From Silurus meridionalis (taxonomy: Eukaryota; Chordata; Actinopteri; Siluriformes; Siluridae): a stretch of 64,000 nucleotides of DNA. Within the stretch, counting starts at the first letter, position 1. Each line of letters starts with the position of its first letter. The stretch spans positions 169,620 to 233,619 of the forward strand of contig NC_060907.1 in NCBI RefSeq assembly GCF_014805685.1. Reading direction: 5' to 3'. The notes beneath the pieces are model-generated. The model had not been told where the DNA came from, made no database searches, and worked only from the letters and a program-made list of their open reading frames with translations. Shown here piece after piece: positions 34,804 to 46,840 of the stretch. A program made the position numbers and the translations under genes.

Positions 34804-36172
34804 TAACCATCACTCTCACCCTCGCTATCACCATCACTCTCACTCTCACCCAAACTATCACCATAACATTTACCATCACTTTCACCCTCTCTATCACCAT
34901 CACTCTCACTCTCACCCTCACTCACCATCACTATCACCATCACCCTCACTATCACCATCACTCTCACCATCACTATCACCATCACTCTCAGCATCACCCT
35001 CACCATCACTCTGACCCAAACTATCACCATCACTCTCACCATCACTATCACCATCACTCTCACCATTACCCTCACCATCACTCTCGCTATCAACAACGCT
35101 TATCACTCTCACCATCGCTATCACTCTCACCCTCGCCATCTCCATCACTCTCACCATCACCCTTGCCCTCACTCTAACCCTCACTATCACCATCACTCAC
35201 CCTCACTCTCACCATCACTCACCATCACCCTCACTCTCACTATCACCATCACTCTCACCCTCACTCTCACCATCACTCACCATCACTCTCACCCTGACTA
35301 TCATCATCACTCTCAACATCACTATCACCATCACTCTCAGCATCACCCTTCACTATCACAATCATTCTCACCCTCACTATCATCCTCGCTATCACCATCA
35401 CTCTTACCCTCACTCTCACCATCACTCTCACCATCACCCTCAGCATCACCCTTCACCCTCTTCATCACTCTCACCCAAACTATCACCATTACTCTCACCC
35501 AAACTATCACCATCACTCTCACCATCACCCTCACTCTAACCATCACTCTCACCCTCACTATCACCATCACTCTCACCCTCTCTATTACCATCACTTTTAC
35601 CATCACCCTCACCATTACTCTCACCGTCACTCTCACCATCACTTTCACCCTCTCTATCACCATCACTCTCACTCTCACCCATACTATCACCATCACTCTC
35701 ACCATCACTCTCACCATCACCCTAACTATCACCCCGCTATCACCATCACTCTCACCATCACTATCACCATCACTCTCAGCATCACCCCTCACCCTCATAA
35801 TCAGTCTCACCCAAACTATTACCATCACTCTCACCATCACTCTCACCATTACCCTCACTCTCACCATCACTCTCACCATCACTTTCACCCTCGCTATCAC
35901 CATCGCTATCACTCTCACCCTCTCTATCACCATCACTCTCACTCTCACCCAAACTATCACCATCATTCTCACCATCACTCTTACCATCACCCTCACCCTC
36001 ACTATCACCATCACTCTTACCCTCACTATCACCCTCACTATCACCATCACCCTCACCATTACTCTAACCCTAACCATCACTCTCACCCCCACTATCATCA
36101 TCACTCTCACCCTCACCATCACTCTCACCCTCACTATCACCTTCACTTTCACCTTCACCATCACTCTCACAT
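34804..36172. repeat. CACT-type minisatellite, block 3
   Basis: 1.37 kb of the same unit mix as blocks 1 and 2, right of LINE G. Some segments repeat at longer range, for example ctctcacccaaactatcacc at several places between 35,020 and 35,970. The long minus-strand open frame at 35,343-36,212 is a translation of the repeat (V/R/M-rich) and not a protein gene. Confidence 0.9.
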
Positions 36173-37635
36173 CACCATGGATTCTGAAATGGAAATCACT
36201 GCATGGGCTCATTGTTCACAGACAATGATTACTGGAGGTGTTACAGTTCTTCATGTCATCCACAAATGCAGATTAAATCTCTATTATGCAAAATAGAAGA
36301 CGTGAACATGATCCAGAAATGCCGCTATTCTCTCTGGGCCAAAGCTCATTTAGAATGTACTGAAGCAAAGTAGAAAACTGTAAAGTTTTAACCTTTTTTT
36401 GGAAACCATGGACACCACTTCCTGCAGGGTAAAGAGGAGAGGGACTATCTGGTTTGTTATCAGCGCTTAGTTCAAAAAGACGCATCTTTGATGGTATAGG
36501 AGTGCATTAGTGAAGGTGGAATGAGCAGCTTGCACATTTGTAAAGGCTCTATCAAAGCGATCAGCATTGTGTGTGTGACTTAAAATGACAATTTTTTTCC
36601 TTTAAATTGTAAATATTCTCAGTTTAAATATTTTAATTTTTGTTGTTTTATTATAAATAGTATCTTGATTTATGAAATTTGTAAATAATTTAATTACATT
36701 TTACACAGTGACTCAAGTTTTTTGGAATTGGGGTTGTAGACCATGTTTTTCCTTCATCTCTTGTTTGCGAGGAGACTTTTACTTTTTCTAGCATGTACAC
36801 TTAACTTTTCTATCACTAGTTTCTGTCTTTTTACATTTGATTGAAGATCACAAATAAAAATGAAAGCTGATCAGTTTTTTCTTTATATTTTCCATCATCA
36901 GCTGAGGAGTAGGTTCAGTTTATACCTTGAGTTCTATAGGATTTCAGTAGTGTTCACTTCTACAGTCTTCTAGAGGAATGCAACTACACCACAAGAACAC
37001 TGAAAATGTTTGTCTGTCTAAAGTACACTAAAAGGTAAATCTCACTCTTTAATATGATAATCTGACAGGAAAAAGAAAAAAGATCATCAGAGCCTGGACT
37101 ATAGGACCAAATAAAGGTCAGGTTTAAGGACAGCAGAATGGTGTGAAGTAGAGCATTAGCCAGAGGAAGCTAATTAGGACACGTTTCTTCTGCAACCAAA
37201 CAAAGATGATATCACATTTTCTTTCTGGTTAACAGCTCATGATACAGTGTGTGGTTATAGAGAAATGTAAATGAGTTCTAATTAACAGAAAAGTGTTTCT
37301 TATTATCTCACAATTTCTTTGACTAATGTTTTGAATAACTAATGTCTAGATTGATGACAAACAAAACATTTTATTTGATCAATGCAAGAGGTTATTCATC
37401 ATGTAATTTGATGTGGAGGACATTTAATCACAGTCTGTAGTACAGTTGGATTAAGATTTTTTTGAGATCTTGAACAGTGATTAAAAAAATGCACTGAAAT
37501 TGAATCAGATGAACACCGAACATCTCCTGACTGAGTGATCTCACACAGCAGCTTAGCAAACATTTGTTTTTTATTCTGTTTTTGGACAGCCTCCATACTT
37601 TTAGAGATAATACAATCAGTTAACCTTTTAGCCTT
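36173..37635. other. Unassigned DNA with a probable DNA-transposon end
   Basis: No gene recognised. At about 36,590-36,740 the AT-rich block that ends cacagtgactcaagtttttt followed by ggaattggggttgta resembles a terminal segment seen in many fish DNA transposons, but the family cannot be named. The 80-residue minus-strand frame at 37,399-37,641 (MPKAKRLTDCIISKSMEAV...) has no domain I recognise. It starts at the edge of the dispersed repeat and might belong to a larger unknown element. Confidence 0.45.
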
Positions 37636-37639
37636 CGGC

Positions 37640-37990
37640 ATAGATTTTGGGACTCACGGCTGAAATGCCCTACCTAAATGTAAATGTTAACAGTTCCTGA
37701 TAAAAGTGGGCTACATACACATTTGAATTATTTTTAAAAAGAAGACACTTTGAGCTTTACTTTTCATTATTCAAAGTTATATTGATATTGCACAAAAAGA
37801 TAAGTTCTAGAAAGTTACAGATGATGAAGTACCATAAAAAACTGAGCTCAATTTCTTTTAATTCAGATATAAATACATGAAATCAGTCCTGGAGCAATCA
37901 AGAAAAGTACTGGGTTAAAAGCCACATGTCTCATGAGTTTATATTTTACACTGAATGAAGATATCATGAAAAATGAGATTTCTACAAACA
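37640..37990 (-). repeat. Unclassified dispersed repeat, copy 2
   Basis: Reverse-complement match to 1,985-2,310 (see that entry). Shared blocks include gattttgggactcac-gctga (37,645), aaatacatgaaatcagtcct plus ggagcaatc (37,870) and cacatgtctcatgagtttat (37,920). A further short echo, gattttaggactcacagctg, occurs at 38,041. Confidence 0.6.
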
Positions 37991-38315
37991 TTTATGTGAG
38001 ACTGATGTCTGGTTCGCCCCTCCCCGCCCCACCCAGCCCAGATTTTAGGACTCACAGCTGACATCCTGGGTAGAGGGCAGGTGCCACCCATTGTATTTTT
38101 CTAAAAGTGTAGCCTAGTGTAGTCAGCTAGTCTGTTGCTGTTTGTTAGTTAGGTTAAGCTTCCAAAATACAGCCGAGAGTAAACCTTTTTCTTATGTTCA
38201 TTTCTTTGGCACTGTCCATGTTCTTCTGCTGGTCTGAGTGTAGTCTTCTTGACTCTGTTGAATACTTTTGAAATCTGTTTGTTACCTTACTGCACTTGAC
38301 CATTAAAGCAATAAC

Positions 38316-38446
38316 TACTCCGACTATTTTGTCCAAACAATCCACAACAACTAATGTGTTACGTTCCCACCTTGGCTAGGCCTAGGGGAGTGTGGGAACA
38401 ATAAGTATTTAGTTGTTGCAGGTTGTTTGGACAAAATAGTAGGACT
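38316..38446. repeat. Interrupted palindrome with nested inner palindrome
   Basis: The left arm (about 38,318-38,354) ccgactattttgtccaaaca followed by atccacaacaacta pairs with the right arm (about 38,408-38,443) tagttgttgcaggttgtttg followed by gacaaaatagtagg. They differ by a few bases. The loop contains a second inverted pair, gttcccac...gtgggaac, around the perfect ctaggcctag (about 38,377-38,386). No gene nearby is obvious. It may be a MITE or fold-back element remnant. Confidence 0.65.
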
Positions 38447-38566
38447 AAACTCAGGTGGCCATTCATACTCTATTCATACAGTCTGCATATAAATGAATGG
38501 TTGACCATTAAAGGCTTTTGTTTTACAGTCATGGCCATTCATATTGATGTCTGGCCAATCTCAGCA

Positions 38567-38614
<48 letters not shown>

Positions 38615-40000
38615 ACTTTTCAAGCATTTCTTATATATAAACAAGTGGGCAAAAAAAAAACTATAACGTTATTAAACTGTAAAGGGAGATATATTGTAAC
38701 TTACAGATGTAAAATTGCATCCCCATGTAAATCTCCATGTCTCTGCCCCAAGAATATTTTTCACATCACTGCTTTGTGCAAAACTCCGATATATCAACTT
38801 TTTTACTGTCCATTTTTTTCCTTGTTTTCTTTTTTTTGTAAAAAAAAAGTCACGTTAGCACGCACTGAAAACAAGCTGTTTGTGCCGAACTGAGAACTGC
38901 ATCACTTCCTGGTTTATGTGCACGTGTGCTGCTTCGGCCAGTAAGAGTTTGTAAAGAGTAATAAAACTAAGACTCGCACACGTGGGGAATAAAATCCTCG
39001 AATATATCGTTAGAATCCTGCACTTACTGGCTACACTGTCCATCAATCATTTAGTTTCCATAATGCTACTGGCTGGAACTGGTACTAAATGTTTGAAATG
39101 AAAGGTGGTGCAGAATAAAAACATCACGACACCTGCTTATCGTGGAGACTCAACCAAAAATTCTGCCTATTTTTACTATTTGTTTGTTTTTTTGTGTGGT
39201 CTTATTTGTTTTGTAACACTATATTCTACCAGCCATATTTATTTTTATTAATTGCAAAATTGTTTTTTAATGCAAAAATTATTCAGAAACATATACAGAC
39301 AAACACCAATCGAAGTTCTGTGATGTAAAAAAAAATGTTTGTTTAGAGCAGAAATGATTTACGGCATGTTGTTCACTGGACCCTTATCTTTCCTAATAAA
39401 CGGGGATTAGCAGCAGTGGATGTGTGTGTGACTCGTTATTACAATAATAATGTGTGTAGTGCAGTTTTTTATGCATGTTGTTGTGTACTGCTTACACACA
39501 TTCAGCAAATACATTCGTTATACGTTTTCCATTAAAAAACAGTGATCTGAAATCGCTGCTTGAGGCTCAGAGCTTTAGAATGATGTATAGTGAGTCATGG
39601 TTACTCTTCTCCCTTATTATTTAATCTATTGCTAAACACTAACACTCGAGAACACTGGGATATCATCTCACTGGTGCGACGCTGAAGGGAAAGGGGTTTT
39701 AAACTAATAAAAGTTAAGTTCAAACTATAATGAATTTAGAAAGAACTTTTGTAAAACTGTAGACTGGTGGATACACAATAAATACAGTCCTGGATTAACT
39801 CTGCTGTCTCAGAGTTTTTAGGAGCAGCCTAAAGAAGAAGAAGGATTGGGTTAAAGGTTCTAAACCAGTCTGATTTCAGTATTTCATCTCCATGTTGATG
39901 CCGGATTTTTGTTGGGTTCCAGATAAAGTCCATTAAATCAGGTTTTTGTATTTTGATTTTATTATTAAAAAAATAATGAAGCAACTGAAATTTAGTTTTC
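38447..40000. other. Unassigned AT-rich DNA
   Basis: No gene or named repeat recognised over about 1.55 kb. There is an AC run at 38,571-38,611. Open frames here (38,423-38,893 plus, 38,855-39,046 minus) contain the AC run or low-complexity sequence and have no domain. Confidence 0.6.
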
Positions 40001-40004
40001 TACA

Positions 40005-40510
40005 GGTGGTGATGGTGTTAGTGGTGGTGGTGATGGTGTTAGTTGTGTTGGTTGTGTTGGTGTTGGTGATGTTGTTAGTGGTGTTAAAGGTGTTGGTGAT
40101 GGTGTTAATGGTGTTGGTGTTGGTTGTGTTGGTGATGGTGATAGTGGTGTTAGTGATGGTGTTAAAGGTGTTGTGGTGTTGGTGATGGTGTTTGTGGTTT
40201 TATTGATGGTGTTAGTGGTGGTTGTGGTTGTGTTAGTGATGGTGATAGTGGTGTTAGTGATGGTGTTAGAGGTGTTGTGGTGTTGGTGATGGTGTTTGTG
40301 GTGTTAGTGATGGTGTTAGTGGTGGTTGTGGTTGTGTTAGTGATGGTGATAGTGGTGTTAGTGATGGTGTTAGAGGTGTTGTGGTGTTGGTGATGGTGTT
40401 AGTGGTGGTTGTGGTGGTGTTAGTGATGGTGTTAGTGGTGGTTGTGGTGGTGTTAGTGGTGGTTGTGGTGGTGTTGGTGGTGATGGTGGTGGTAGGGTGT
40501 TTGTGTTGGC
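40005..40510. repeat. GTGATG/GTGTTA minisatellite with a 104-bp higher-order unit
   Basis: Units such as ggtgatggtgttagtggtg. The block starting gttagtggtggttgtggttg at 40,211 recurs at 40,315, an offset of 104 bases, and is followed by a third partial copy. Confidence 0.85.
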
Positions 40511-40689
40511 GGTGGCAGGGTGCCGGTTATAGAGACCTGAGCTGAGCATGTTGCCTAAACCTTACACACAGATGTTCACAGTTATACATCACCTATGAGT
40601 AATATCTTTGTGGAAATTTAAACACCATGCTGAGTTCGGAACGGAACATGTGGACACTCTGGAACATTATTCCGACTACCGAATATTCC

Positions 40690-40850
40690 CAATCACCTGA
40701 AGGTCTCACACTCCTCTCTGTCCCACACTGTTCTATGTCTCACACTGCTATCTGTCTCACACACCTCTCTGTCTCACACACCTCTCTGTCTCACACTCCT
40801 ATCTGTCTTACACACCTGTCTGTCTCACACACCAGCATGTACCAGCTCAA
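40690..40850. repeat. 18-19 bp minisatellite (tctgtctcacacacctctc)
   Basis: About eight imperfect tandem copies of a unit built on tctgtctcacac. The plus-strand frame over it (repeated THLSV/SHTS) is a repeat translation. Confidence 0.75.
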
Positions 40851-40937
40851 TAGTAGTAGAATTTTATTTCTCTCTCACATACACACACCCACACACTCTT
40901 TCTGTCACCCTTCCCTTTTCCTAACGTTAATTCTTAT

Positions 40938-41052
40938 ATAACACACACACACACACACACACATACACACACCAAGTCGACAGCCTCTCCTAATGAAGCC
41001 CTCAGGGTCTCCAGCAGAGCTTCTGTCTGAGAGATCCATGCCTTGTCCCCCT

Positions 41053-41088
<36 letters not shown>

Positions 41089-41196
41089 TACACACAAAAG
41101 GCAACACAGTTGTGAAGACAGATCAAGTTAGAGACACATTGGTGAGAAAGACATTTTCTAAGTTACTGGTGAAACAATATCTACATGAATAGCACA

Positions 41197-41237
<41 letters not shown>

Positions 41238-41277
41238 CAGAGAAAGTAATTGAGAGAGAGACTGAGGAGGGAGTGAC

Positions 41278-41344
<67 letters not shown>

Positions 41345-41490
41345 GAAAATGCTCACAAACAGATGTGTTTATTGGTTTGTTTATTTAAAAGAGATGTAAT
41401 GTAGTGCAGTGAGCTTTCGAGTTCACACAGTCATTGTGTAAAACCTGCACATCCTGCTGACACCCTGTCTATAGCACTGAGAGAGAGAGC

Positions 41491-41533
<43 letters not shown>

Positions 41534-41921
41534 ATTAGAAGAAGAAGAGAGAAACAGATAAGGAGAGAGAGAGTAATAGCGAGGGTGAGACAGGAAAGGA
41601 TGTGACCTTTAATATCTGACTGGCATAAATTTAGTGTGGAACAGAAAGAGAGAGAGAGAGAGAGAGAAAGAGATTATCACAGTGAGAGACAGGGAGTGAC
41701 ACTGGGAGAGAGAGAGACGGGGATGGGAGAGAGAGAGAGAGAGAGAGAGACAGGAACAGTAAGACAGGGAGAAAGATGGGAGAGTGAGGCAGGAGAGAGA
41801 CAGGTTGGGCGAGAGAGCGAGAGAGACAGGAGAGTGATGCAGAGTGAGAGACAGAGAGAGAGAGAGAGAGAGACAGGAGAGTGAGGAAGGGGAGAGAGAC
41901 AGAAAGAGTGACGAGAGTGAG

Positions 41922-41969
<48 letters not shown>

Positions 41970-42010
41970 TTGATGGTTGATGTGTAAATGGTATAAAGTC
42001 AGTAACTGCG
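40938..42010. repeat. AC and AG microsatellite cluster downstream of lypd1
   Basis: AC runs at 40,940-40,965 and 41,054-41,088. AG runs at 41,200-41,234, 41,280-41,341, 41,480-41,531, 41,646-41,672, 41,728-41,751 and 41,928-41,964. If lypd1 transcription extends past its stop codon at 42,043, this falls in its 3' UTR or downstream flank. No coding region is present. Confidence 0.8.
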
Positions 42011-42042
42011 TAGAGCTGAAGCATCAGAGAGAGAGAGACAGA

Positions 42043-42278
42043 CTAAGAGAGAGACACCGAGAGGAGGGAGGAGCTGAGCAGTAGTGAGAGGGGCAGTAAG
42101 CGGAGGGCTGGGCTAGACGAGCCCAGTGGGCGGCGTCTGTGACGTGGGCCGTTACACAGTGGTGTGTTACAGCAGGTGATGCAGACAGAGTTGAGTTTCC
42201 CTGTACAGAACTGCTGATACCCTGATGATGCAATCAAGCATGCCCCCGATGATGCACATGACTTCCTGTAGTGTATAC
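42043..42278 (-). CDS. lypd1: lypd1 exon 3 (three-finger domain C-terminal half, GPI signal)
   Basis: LYPD1 (Lynx2) is a small secreted, GPI-anchored Ly6/PLAUR protein known to bind and modulate neuronal nicotinic acetylcholine receptors. This exon follows an AG acceptor at 42,280-42,279 and continues phase 1, completing Gly, then IHYRKSCASSGACLIAS, GYQQFCTGKLNSVCITCCNT and PLCNG. That is near-identical to vertebrate LYPD1 in all seven cysteines of this half, including the CC-x4-CN ending typical of Ly6 folds. After a basic stretch (PRHRRR) comes a hydrophobic tail (LRLLPLSLLLSSSLLSVSLS) as expected for GPI attachment. The stop is at 42,045-42,043. A GT repeat immediately precedes the acceptor. 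Confidence 0.92.
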
Positions 42279-42311
<33 letters not shown>

Positions 42312-42555
42312 TGATATTTAGAATAGAATCGAATAGCCTTATTTTCTAACATATACATTACACCACATTGAAATATTTTTCTTTACGAATCCCAGCTTGT
42401 TTAGAACCCGGGGTGAGAGCACAGGTCAGCCATGATACATGTTTTACGGCTTCACTGCTCTTGGGTCATGGGTTTGTTCCTGAGCTGGGGTGAGTGTGTG
42501 CTGTTAGATTTTGTTTTATAGCTTTTCAAGAATATAATGATGATCATTTCTCACA

Positions 42556-42599
<44 letters not shown>

Positions 42600-42918
42600 T
42601 ATCAACAGCATTAACGACAACAATAATACCACCAATATTAATTATAACAATGCCAGCAACATCCACAATTATACAGACTACAATTGGACCAACTATTATT
42701 AAAAATAACAACATTAACAGCAAACATCAAAGATCAGAAACAGCAACTGAACTACTGCAGTGACTGTACTGTTGTTACACTGTACTCCTGTTAAACTGTA
42801 TTGCCATTACACAGTTCTGCTGTTACACTGTACTGCTGTGACACTGTTTAAAACCATAAGAAACACTGTAAGAGTGTAAATGTAACCTGTAAACTATAAA
42901 CTGTAACACTGTTCTTAC

Positions 42919-43053
42919 CATCCTCCATGATGAGCACTTCCTTCTGGCACATGTCCTGCACATTAACAGTGCAGTTAACGATGAACTCCAGAGATGAGCA
43001 GTCATCCTGCCGAATCTCCTCACACTGATAACACTGAATCTGCAGAGTGCTAA
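42919..43053 (-). CDS. lypd1: lypd1 exon 2 (three-finger domain N-terminal half)
   Basis: It encodes LQIQCYQCEEIRQDDCSSLE, then FIVNCTVNVQDMCQKEV and LIMEDG. The five cysteines and the NCT N-glycosylation sequon match LYPD1 of other vertebrates. The 5' end is set at 43,053 (acceptor tgtgtgtag) because this is the AG that joins exon 1 in frame (phase 1) and gives VST before LQIQC. A downstream AG at ctctgcag would break the phase. The donor is gatg/gtaagaac at 42,919/42,918, also phase 1. No polypyrimidine tract precedes the acceptor, only a TG repeat (43,056-43,084 on the plus strand as AC). Confidence 0.9.
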
Positions 43054-43084
43054 CTACACACACACACACACACAGACACACACA

Positions 43085-43461
43085 TGTTTAAACAGATAAA
43101 AAGGTCAAAAATGTTCTGCCCAAAAAGAATCTGATTTAAAGTTTTTCTGTTGTTATGACAGTAAAATATCAACAACACAATAATACAATGAGCTTATATC
43201 CACATTTTCATCATTTAATTCTTAAGCACTGTGAGAGGTGTGTAAGTCTGTGTGTGTAATTGTGTGTTTGTATTAATATGTCAGCACTAATCTGTAAAAG
43301 ATGTACACTTTACTGTTTGTACTTCAGCTTATGTTTGGACAGTAAAGTTTTCATGTCACAATCTTAATCAGAATTTGGTTCTGAATCTGAATTGAACTGG
43401 ATTATGTGATACACATTGTGATTTTAATTGATTAAACATTTAATTAATGTAACCTCAGCTG

Positions 43462-43508
<47 letters not shown>

Positions 43509-43690
43509 CTTTAACAAATAAACATATTTTATAATTTAGCATTACAAGCTCCACCTACTGCTCATGTTTCCATAGTGATAGTTTTTTTTCTAGAAACTTC
43601 TGACACTAATTTCCCTGTGGGTGAAAACACAAACAACAAACAAACAAAACAAACACAAACACATGATTTCTGCAACCTTTTCCACACACT
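43085..43690. other. lypd1 intron 1, distal part
   Basis: Intronic sequence with a GT run at 43,463-43,505 and nothing else recognised. Intron 1 as a whole spans 43,054-48,636. Confidence 0.7.
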
Positions 43691-43724
43691 TTAAAAACAT
43701 TTTCTTCCACCAAATGTTTCCTCT

Positions 43725-44330
43725 AAACTCCATCTACTGTTCCCTTCAATCTCCATCTACTGTTCCCTCTGAACTCCATCTACTGTTCCCTCCAATCTCC
43801 ATCTACTGTTCCCTCCGAACTCCATATACGGTTTCCTCCAATCTCCATCTACTGTACCCTCCAAACTCCATCTACTGTAACCTGCAAATTTCATCTTCTG
43901 TTCACTCCAATCTCCATCTACTGTACCCTGCAAATTTCATCTACTGTTCCCTTCAATCTCCATCTACTGTTCCCTCCAATCTCCATCTACTGTTCCCTCC
44001 GGACTTCATCTACTGTTCCCTCTGAACTCCATCTACTGTACCCTGCAAACTTCATCTACTGTTCCCTCCAAACTCCATCTACTGTCCCCTCCGGACTTCA
44101 TCTACTGTTCCCTCCAATCTCCAGCCACTGTTCCCTCCAAACTCCATCTACTGTTCCCTCTAAAGTCCATCTTCTGTTCACTCCAAACTCCATCTTCTGT
44201 TCCCTCCGAACTCCATCTTCTGTTCACTCCAAACTCCATCTACTGTTCCCTCCAAACTCCATCTTCTGTTCCTCCAAACTCCATCTACTGTTCCCTCCGA
44301 ACTCCATCTACTGTTCCCTCTAAACTCTAA
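43725..44330. repeat. 22-bp minisatellite (ctccatctactgttccctccaa)
   Basis: About 27 tandem copies of a 21-23 base unit with variants (tctact/tcttct, aactcc/aatctcc/gacttc). It lies in lypd1 intron 1. The 134-residue plus-strand frame at 43,621-44,025 is a repeat translation. Confidence 0.9.
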
Positions 44331-45111
44331 GGCTTGCGTTTCGGTGAACATGTGTACGGAATTAAATCCTTTTTATGTGCAGAACACAGTTAGAAAGTTT
44401 GTTTAGTCTGTGCCTCGCACTTTGCGCAGTGACAATGTTGTTTTTTTGTTGTTGTTTTTTTGTTTTTAATAATCAGACTTAAAAACATACACAACAATAC
44501 CAGGGGTATAAAAAAAGAAAGTAGAGTTAGTGCAGTCTCACTGTGGCTCCATACCAGAGATACAATTTGTAGTATTTTTTGCACATTCATGAAATCGCTT
44601 CCACTGTTTTTTATGACAGTTTAGCGATGTGTTTTTTCATTTAATGAATGAAGGTTGGAAGGAATGGAGACATTTGTATGCTGAAATAAGTAAAACAGTT
44701 AAGTGAATCATATCTTTTAGAAAATTTTATATTAAATGTAAAACATACACATCTGTATTACCCAAATGGGTTATATTAAACGTAAACAATTTAGTTAGAT
44801 TGTTTCATAATTTAATTACATTTTATCAGTTTAATTTTGCCAATTTAATTGATTACTACATTTAATCAACATAATAAAAGTGTATTGTATTAATTAAATT
44901 GATTCTATATAATTTTTCCATATTAAATTTTTTATATTATTTTATATATTATTAAAAAAAAACAAGTATTTTATTTGAAATTGCTTTAAAAATTTCAACC
45001 ATTTTTTGTTTTGCATTTCTTAACTATTTAATTAAAGTTTTCTATTATTTAATTTAATTGTAATTTAATTTGTGGCAATTTAATTGATTACTCTATGTAA
45101 TAAATTAAATA

Positions 45112-45159
<48 letters not shown>

Positions 45160-45230
45160 TGTATTGCATTAACTAAATTTGTTCTATTTTATTTGTAAAA
45201 AAAAAATTATAAAAAATTATATTTTATATA
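44331..45230. other. AT-rich intronic DNA with an AAT microsatellite
   Basis: About 900 bases with TAATTTAATT-type low-complexity sequence and an AAT run at 45,109-45,160. Nothing coding was recognised. Confidence 0.7.
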
Positions 45231-45284
45231 GTATTTAACCAAGAAGGCTACAAAAAAGATTCTGTTCTTTTATTCTCAAATGGA

Positions 45285-45936
45285 AGACGTGTGGCACAAC
45301 CAGGACTTTTCCAAGAGCTGTTGTCCCATCCAAACTGAGAAAATGGAGAGAAGGACATTGGTAAGAGAGGAGACCAAGAACTTGATGGCCACTCTGACTG
45401 AGCTCCAGAGATCCTGTGTGGAGATGGACAAAGTTCCAGAAGAACAACCATTACTGCAGTTCTCCACCAATCTGAGCTTGATGGTACATTGATGGTAAAG
45501 TTTGCCAACAGGCAACAGAAGGACTCTCAGTCTCTATGTAAAACAAGATTCTCTGCTCTGATAAAAGCAAGATTGAACTGCTTGACCTTAATTCTAAATA
45601 TGGAGGAAACCAGGCACTGCTCATCATTTGCCCCAAACCATTTCACCAGTAAAACATGGTGGAGGCAGCATCATGTTATAGGGATGTGTTTCTGTAGCAG
45701 GTCCTGGGAGACTGGTCAGGGCTGAGGCAAAGCACAGGTATCTACTTAATAAAAACTTGTTCCTCAGCACTCAGGACCTCAGACTGGGCCGATAAGGATT
45801 TGCCCTGAAGAATGGCAGAGAATTTCTTGAATGGAGTTTTCACATTGTCATTATGGGGTGTAGATTCATGAGAAATAAATCTATGTGAATAATTGTAGAA
45901 TCAGACCGCAACATAGCATTGAAAAAAGTCGGAATA

Positions 45937-45940
<4 letters not shown>
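45285..45940 (+). pseudogene. Tc1/mariner transposase remnant
   Basis: The sequence follows a well-known fish Tc1-like element. It reads NLMATLTELQRSCVEMDKVP (about 45,380-45,440), then KDSQSLCKTRFSALIKARLN, where KILWSDETKIEL-type sequence is expected, with one DDE aspartate region degraded. Next is HGGGSIML at about 45,655-45,680, followed directly by an in-frame stop and the GCVS-AG-GRLVR segment. The 3' part (ttttcacattgtcattatgg, then ggtgtagattcatgag, ending gaaaaaagtcggaatacttt) is the terminal region of such elements. It is internally deleted and frameshifted. It lies in lypd1 intron 1. Confidence 0.75.
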
Positions 45941-45986
<46 letters not shown>

Positions 45987-46272
45987 ATGTACATATAAAT
46001 AAATAAAATGCACTTCATTATGTTTGTGTAATATGTGAGAACTCAAACACAAATACACAACAGCCTCATAAACACCATGTAAAGTTTCACACACTCACTG
46101 CATTGATGTAGAACACACACACATTTTCAGACCTTTATTGTCTCTCTTTTCTCTCTCTCTCTCTCTCCCTCTCTCTCACACTCACACACACACACACACA
46201 CACACATGCACACATTTAAATTATGCTTCTATTAAATAATGTTTGTGTTATTATTAGTATTTGTGTAAGTGA

Positions 46273-46303
<31 letters not shown>

Positions 46304-46515
46304 GTGTCATGTCAGCCATGTACAGTTTCTAAAGCACACAGTAAAACCAAACTCCAGGTGCTCCACAAACATACAACTACACAGTACAGTACACACAAGC
46401 CCTAACACAGACGTACACACAGGCAGTAGAGACGGTGTAATGCAGTAGAAAGGAGAGGAGGTGAGTTACAGCCCAGTGGTGAGCAGCACACAGAGAGAAC
46501 GCCGAGCCAGCGCAG
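45941..46515. repeat. Microsatellite cluster (GT, CT, AC)
   Basis: GT at 45,942-45,985, CT at about 46,141-46,176, AC at 46,180-46,206 and GT at 46,277-46,303, all within lypd1 intron 1. No coding feature. Confidence 0.8.
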
Positions 46516-46529
46516 AGATTTAACCACAA

Positions 46530-46745
46530 AATAATAAATACTGTACACCTGAATAATAACAAATACTGTGCACGTGAATAATAAATACTGTACACCTGAA
46601 TAATAACAAAAACTGTGCACGTGAATAATAAATACTGTACACCTGAATAATAACAAAAACTGTGCACGTGAATAATAAATACTGTACATGTGAATAATAA
46701 CAAATACTGTGCACGTGAATAATAAATACTGTACATGTGAATGCA
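46530..46745. repeat. 46-47 bp minisatellite
   Basis: About four and a half copies of a unit made of two related halves, gaataataaatactgtacac/ctg and aataacaaatactgtgcacg/tg. The minus-strand frames across it (repeated YYSRAQYLLLF) are translations of the array. Confidence 0.85.
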
Positions 46746-46791
46746 TCACTGTCTATAACAGCAGCTTCTACAAATGAAAATAGCAAAAGAC

Positions 46792-46795
<4 letters not shown>

Positions 46796-46840
<45 letters not shown>

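Noticed and set aside
35343..36212. 289-residue minus-strand open frame and similar frames at 20,881-21,310, 22,563-23,256 and 34,587-35,196
   Set aside because: All are translations of the CACT minisatellite (V/R/M/S/D or S/P/L/H strings); open in several frames at once and with no domain.
37399..37641. 80-residue minus-strand frame (MPKAKRLTDCIISKSMEAV...) as a small gene
   Set aside because: No recognised domain, splice context or neighbour; more likely part of an unknown repeat.
43621..44025. 134-residue plus-strand frame
   Set aside because: Translation of the 22-bp minisatellite with a repeating seven-residue pattern.
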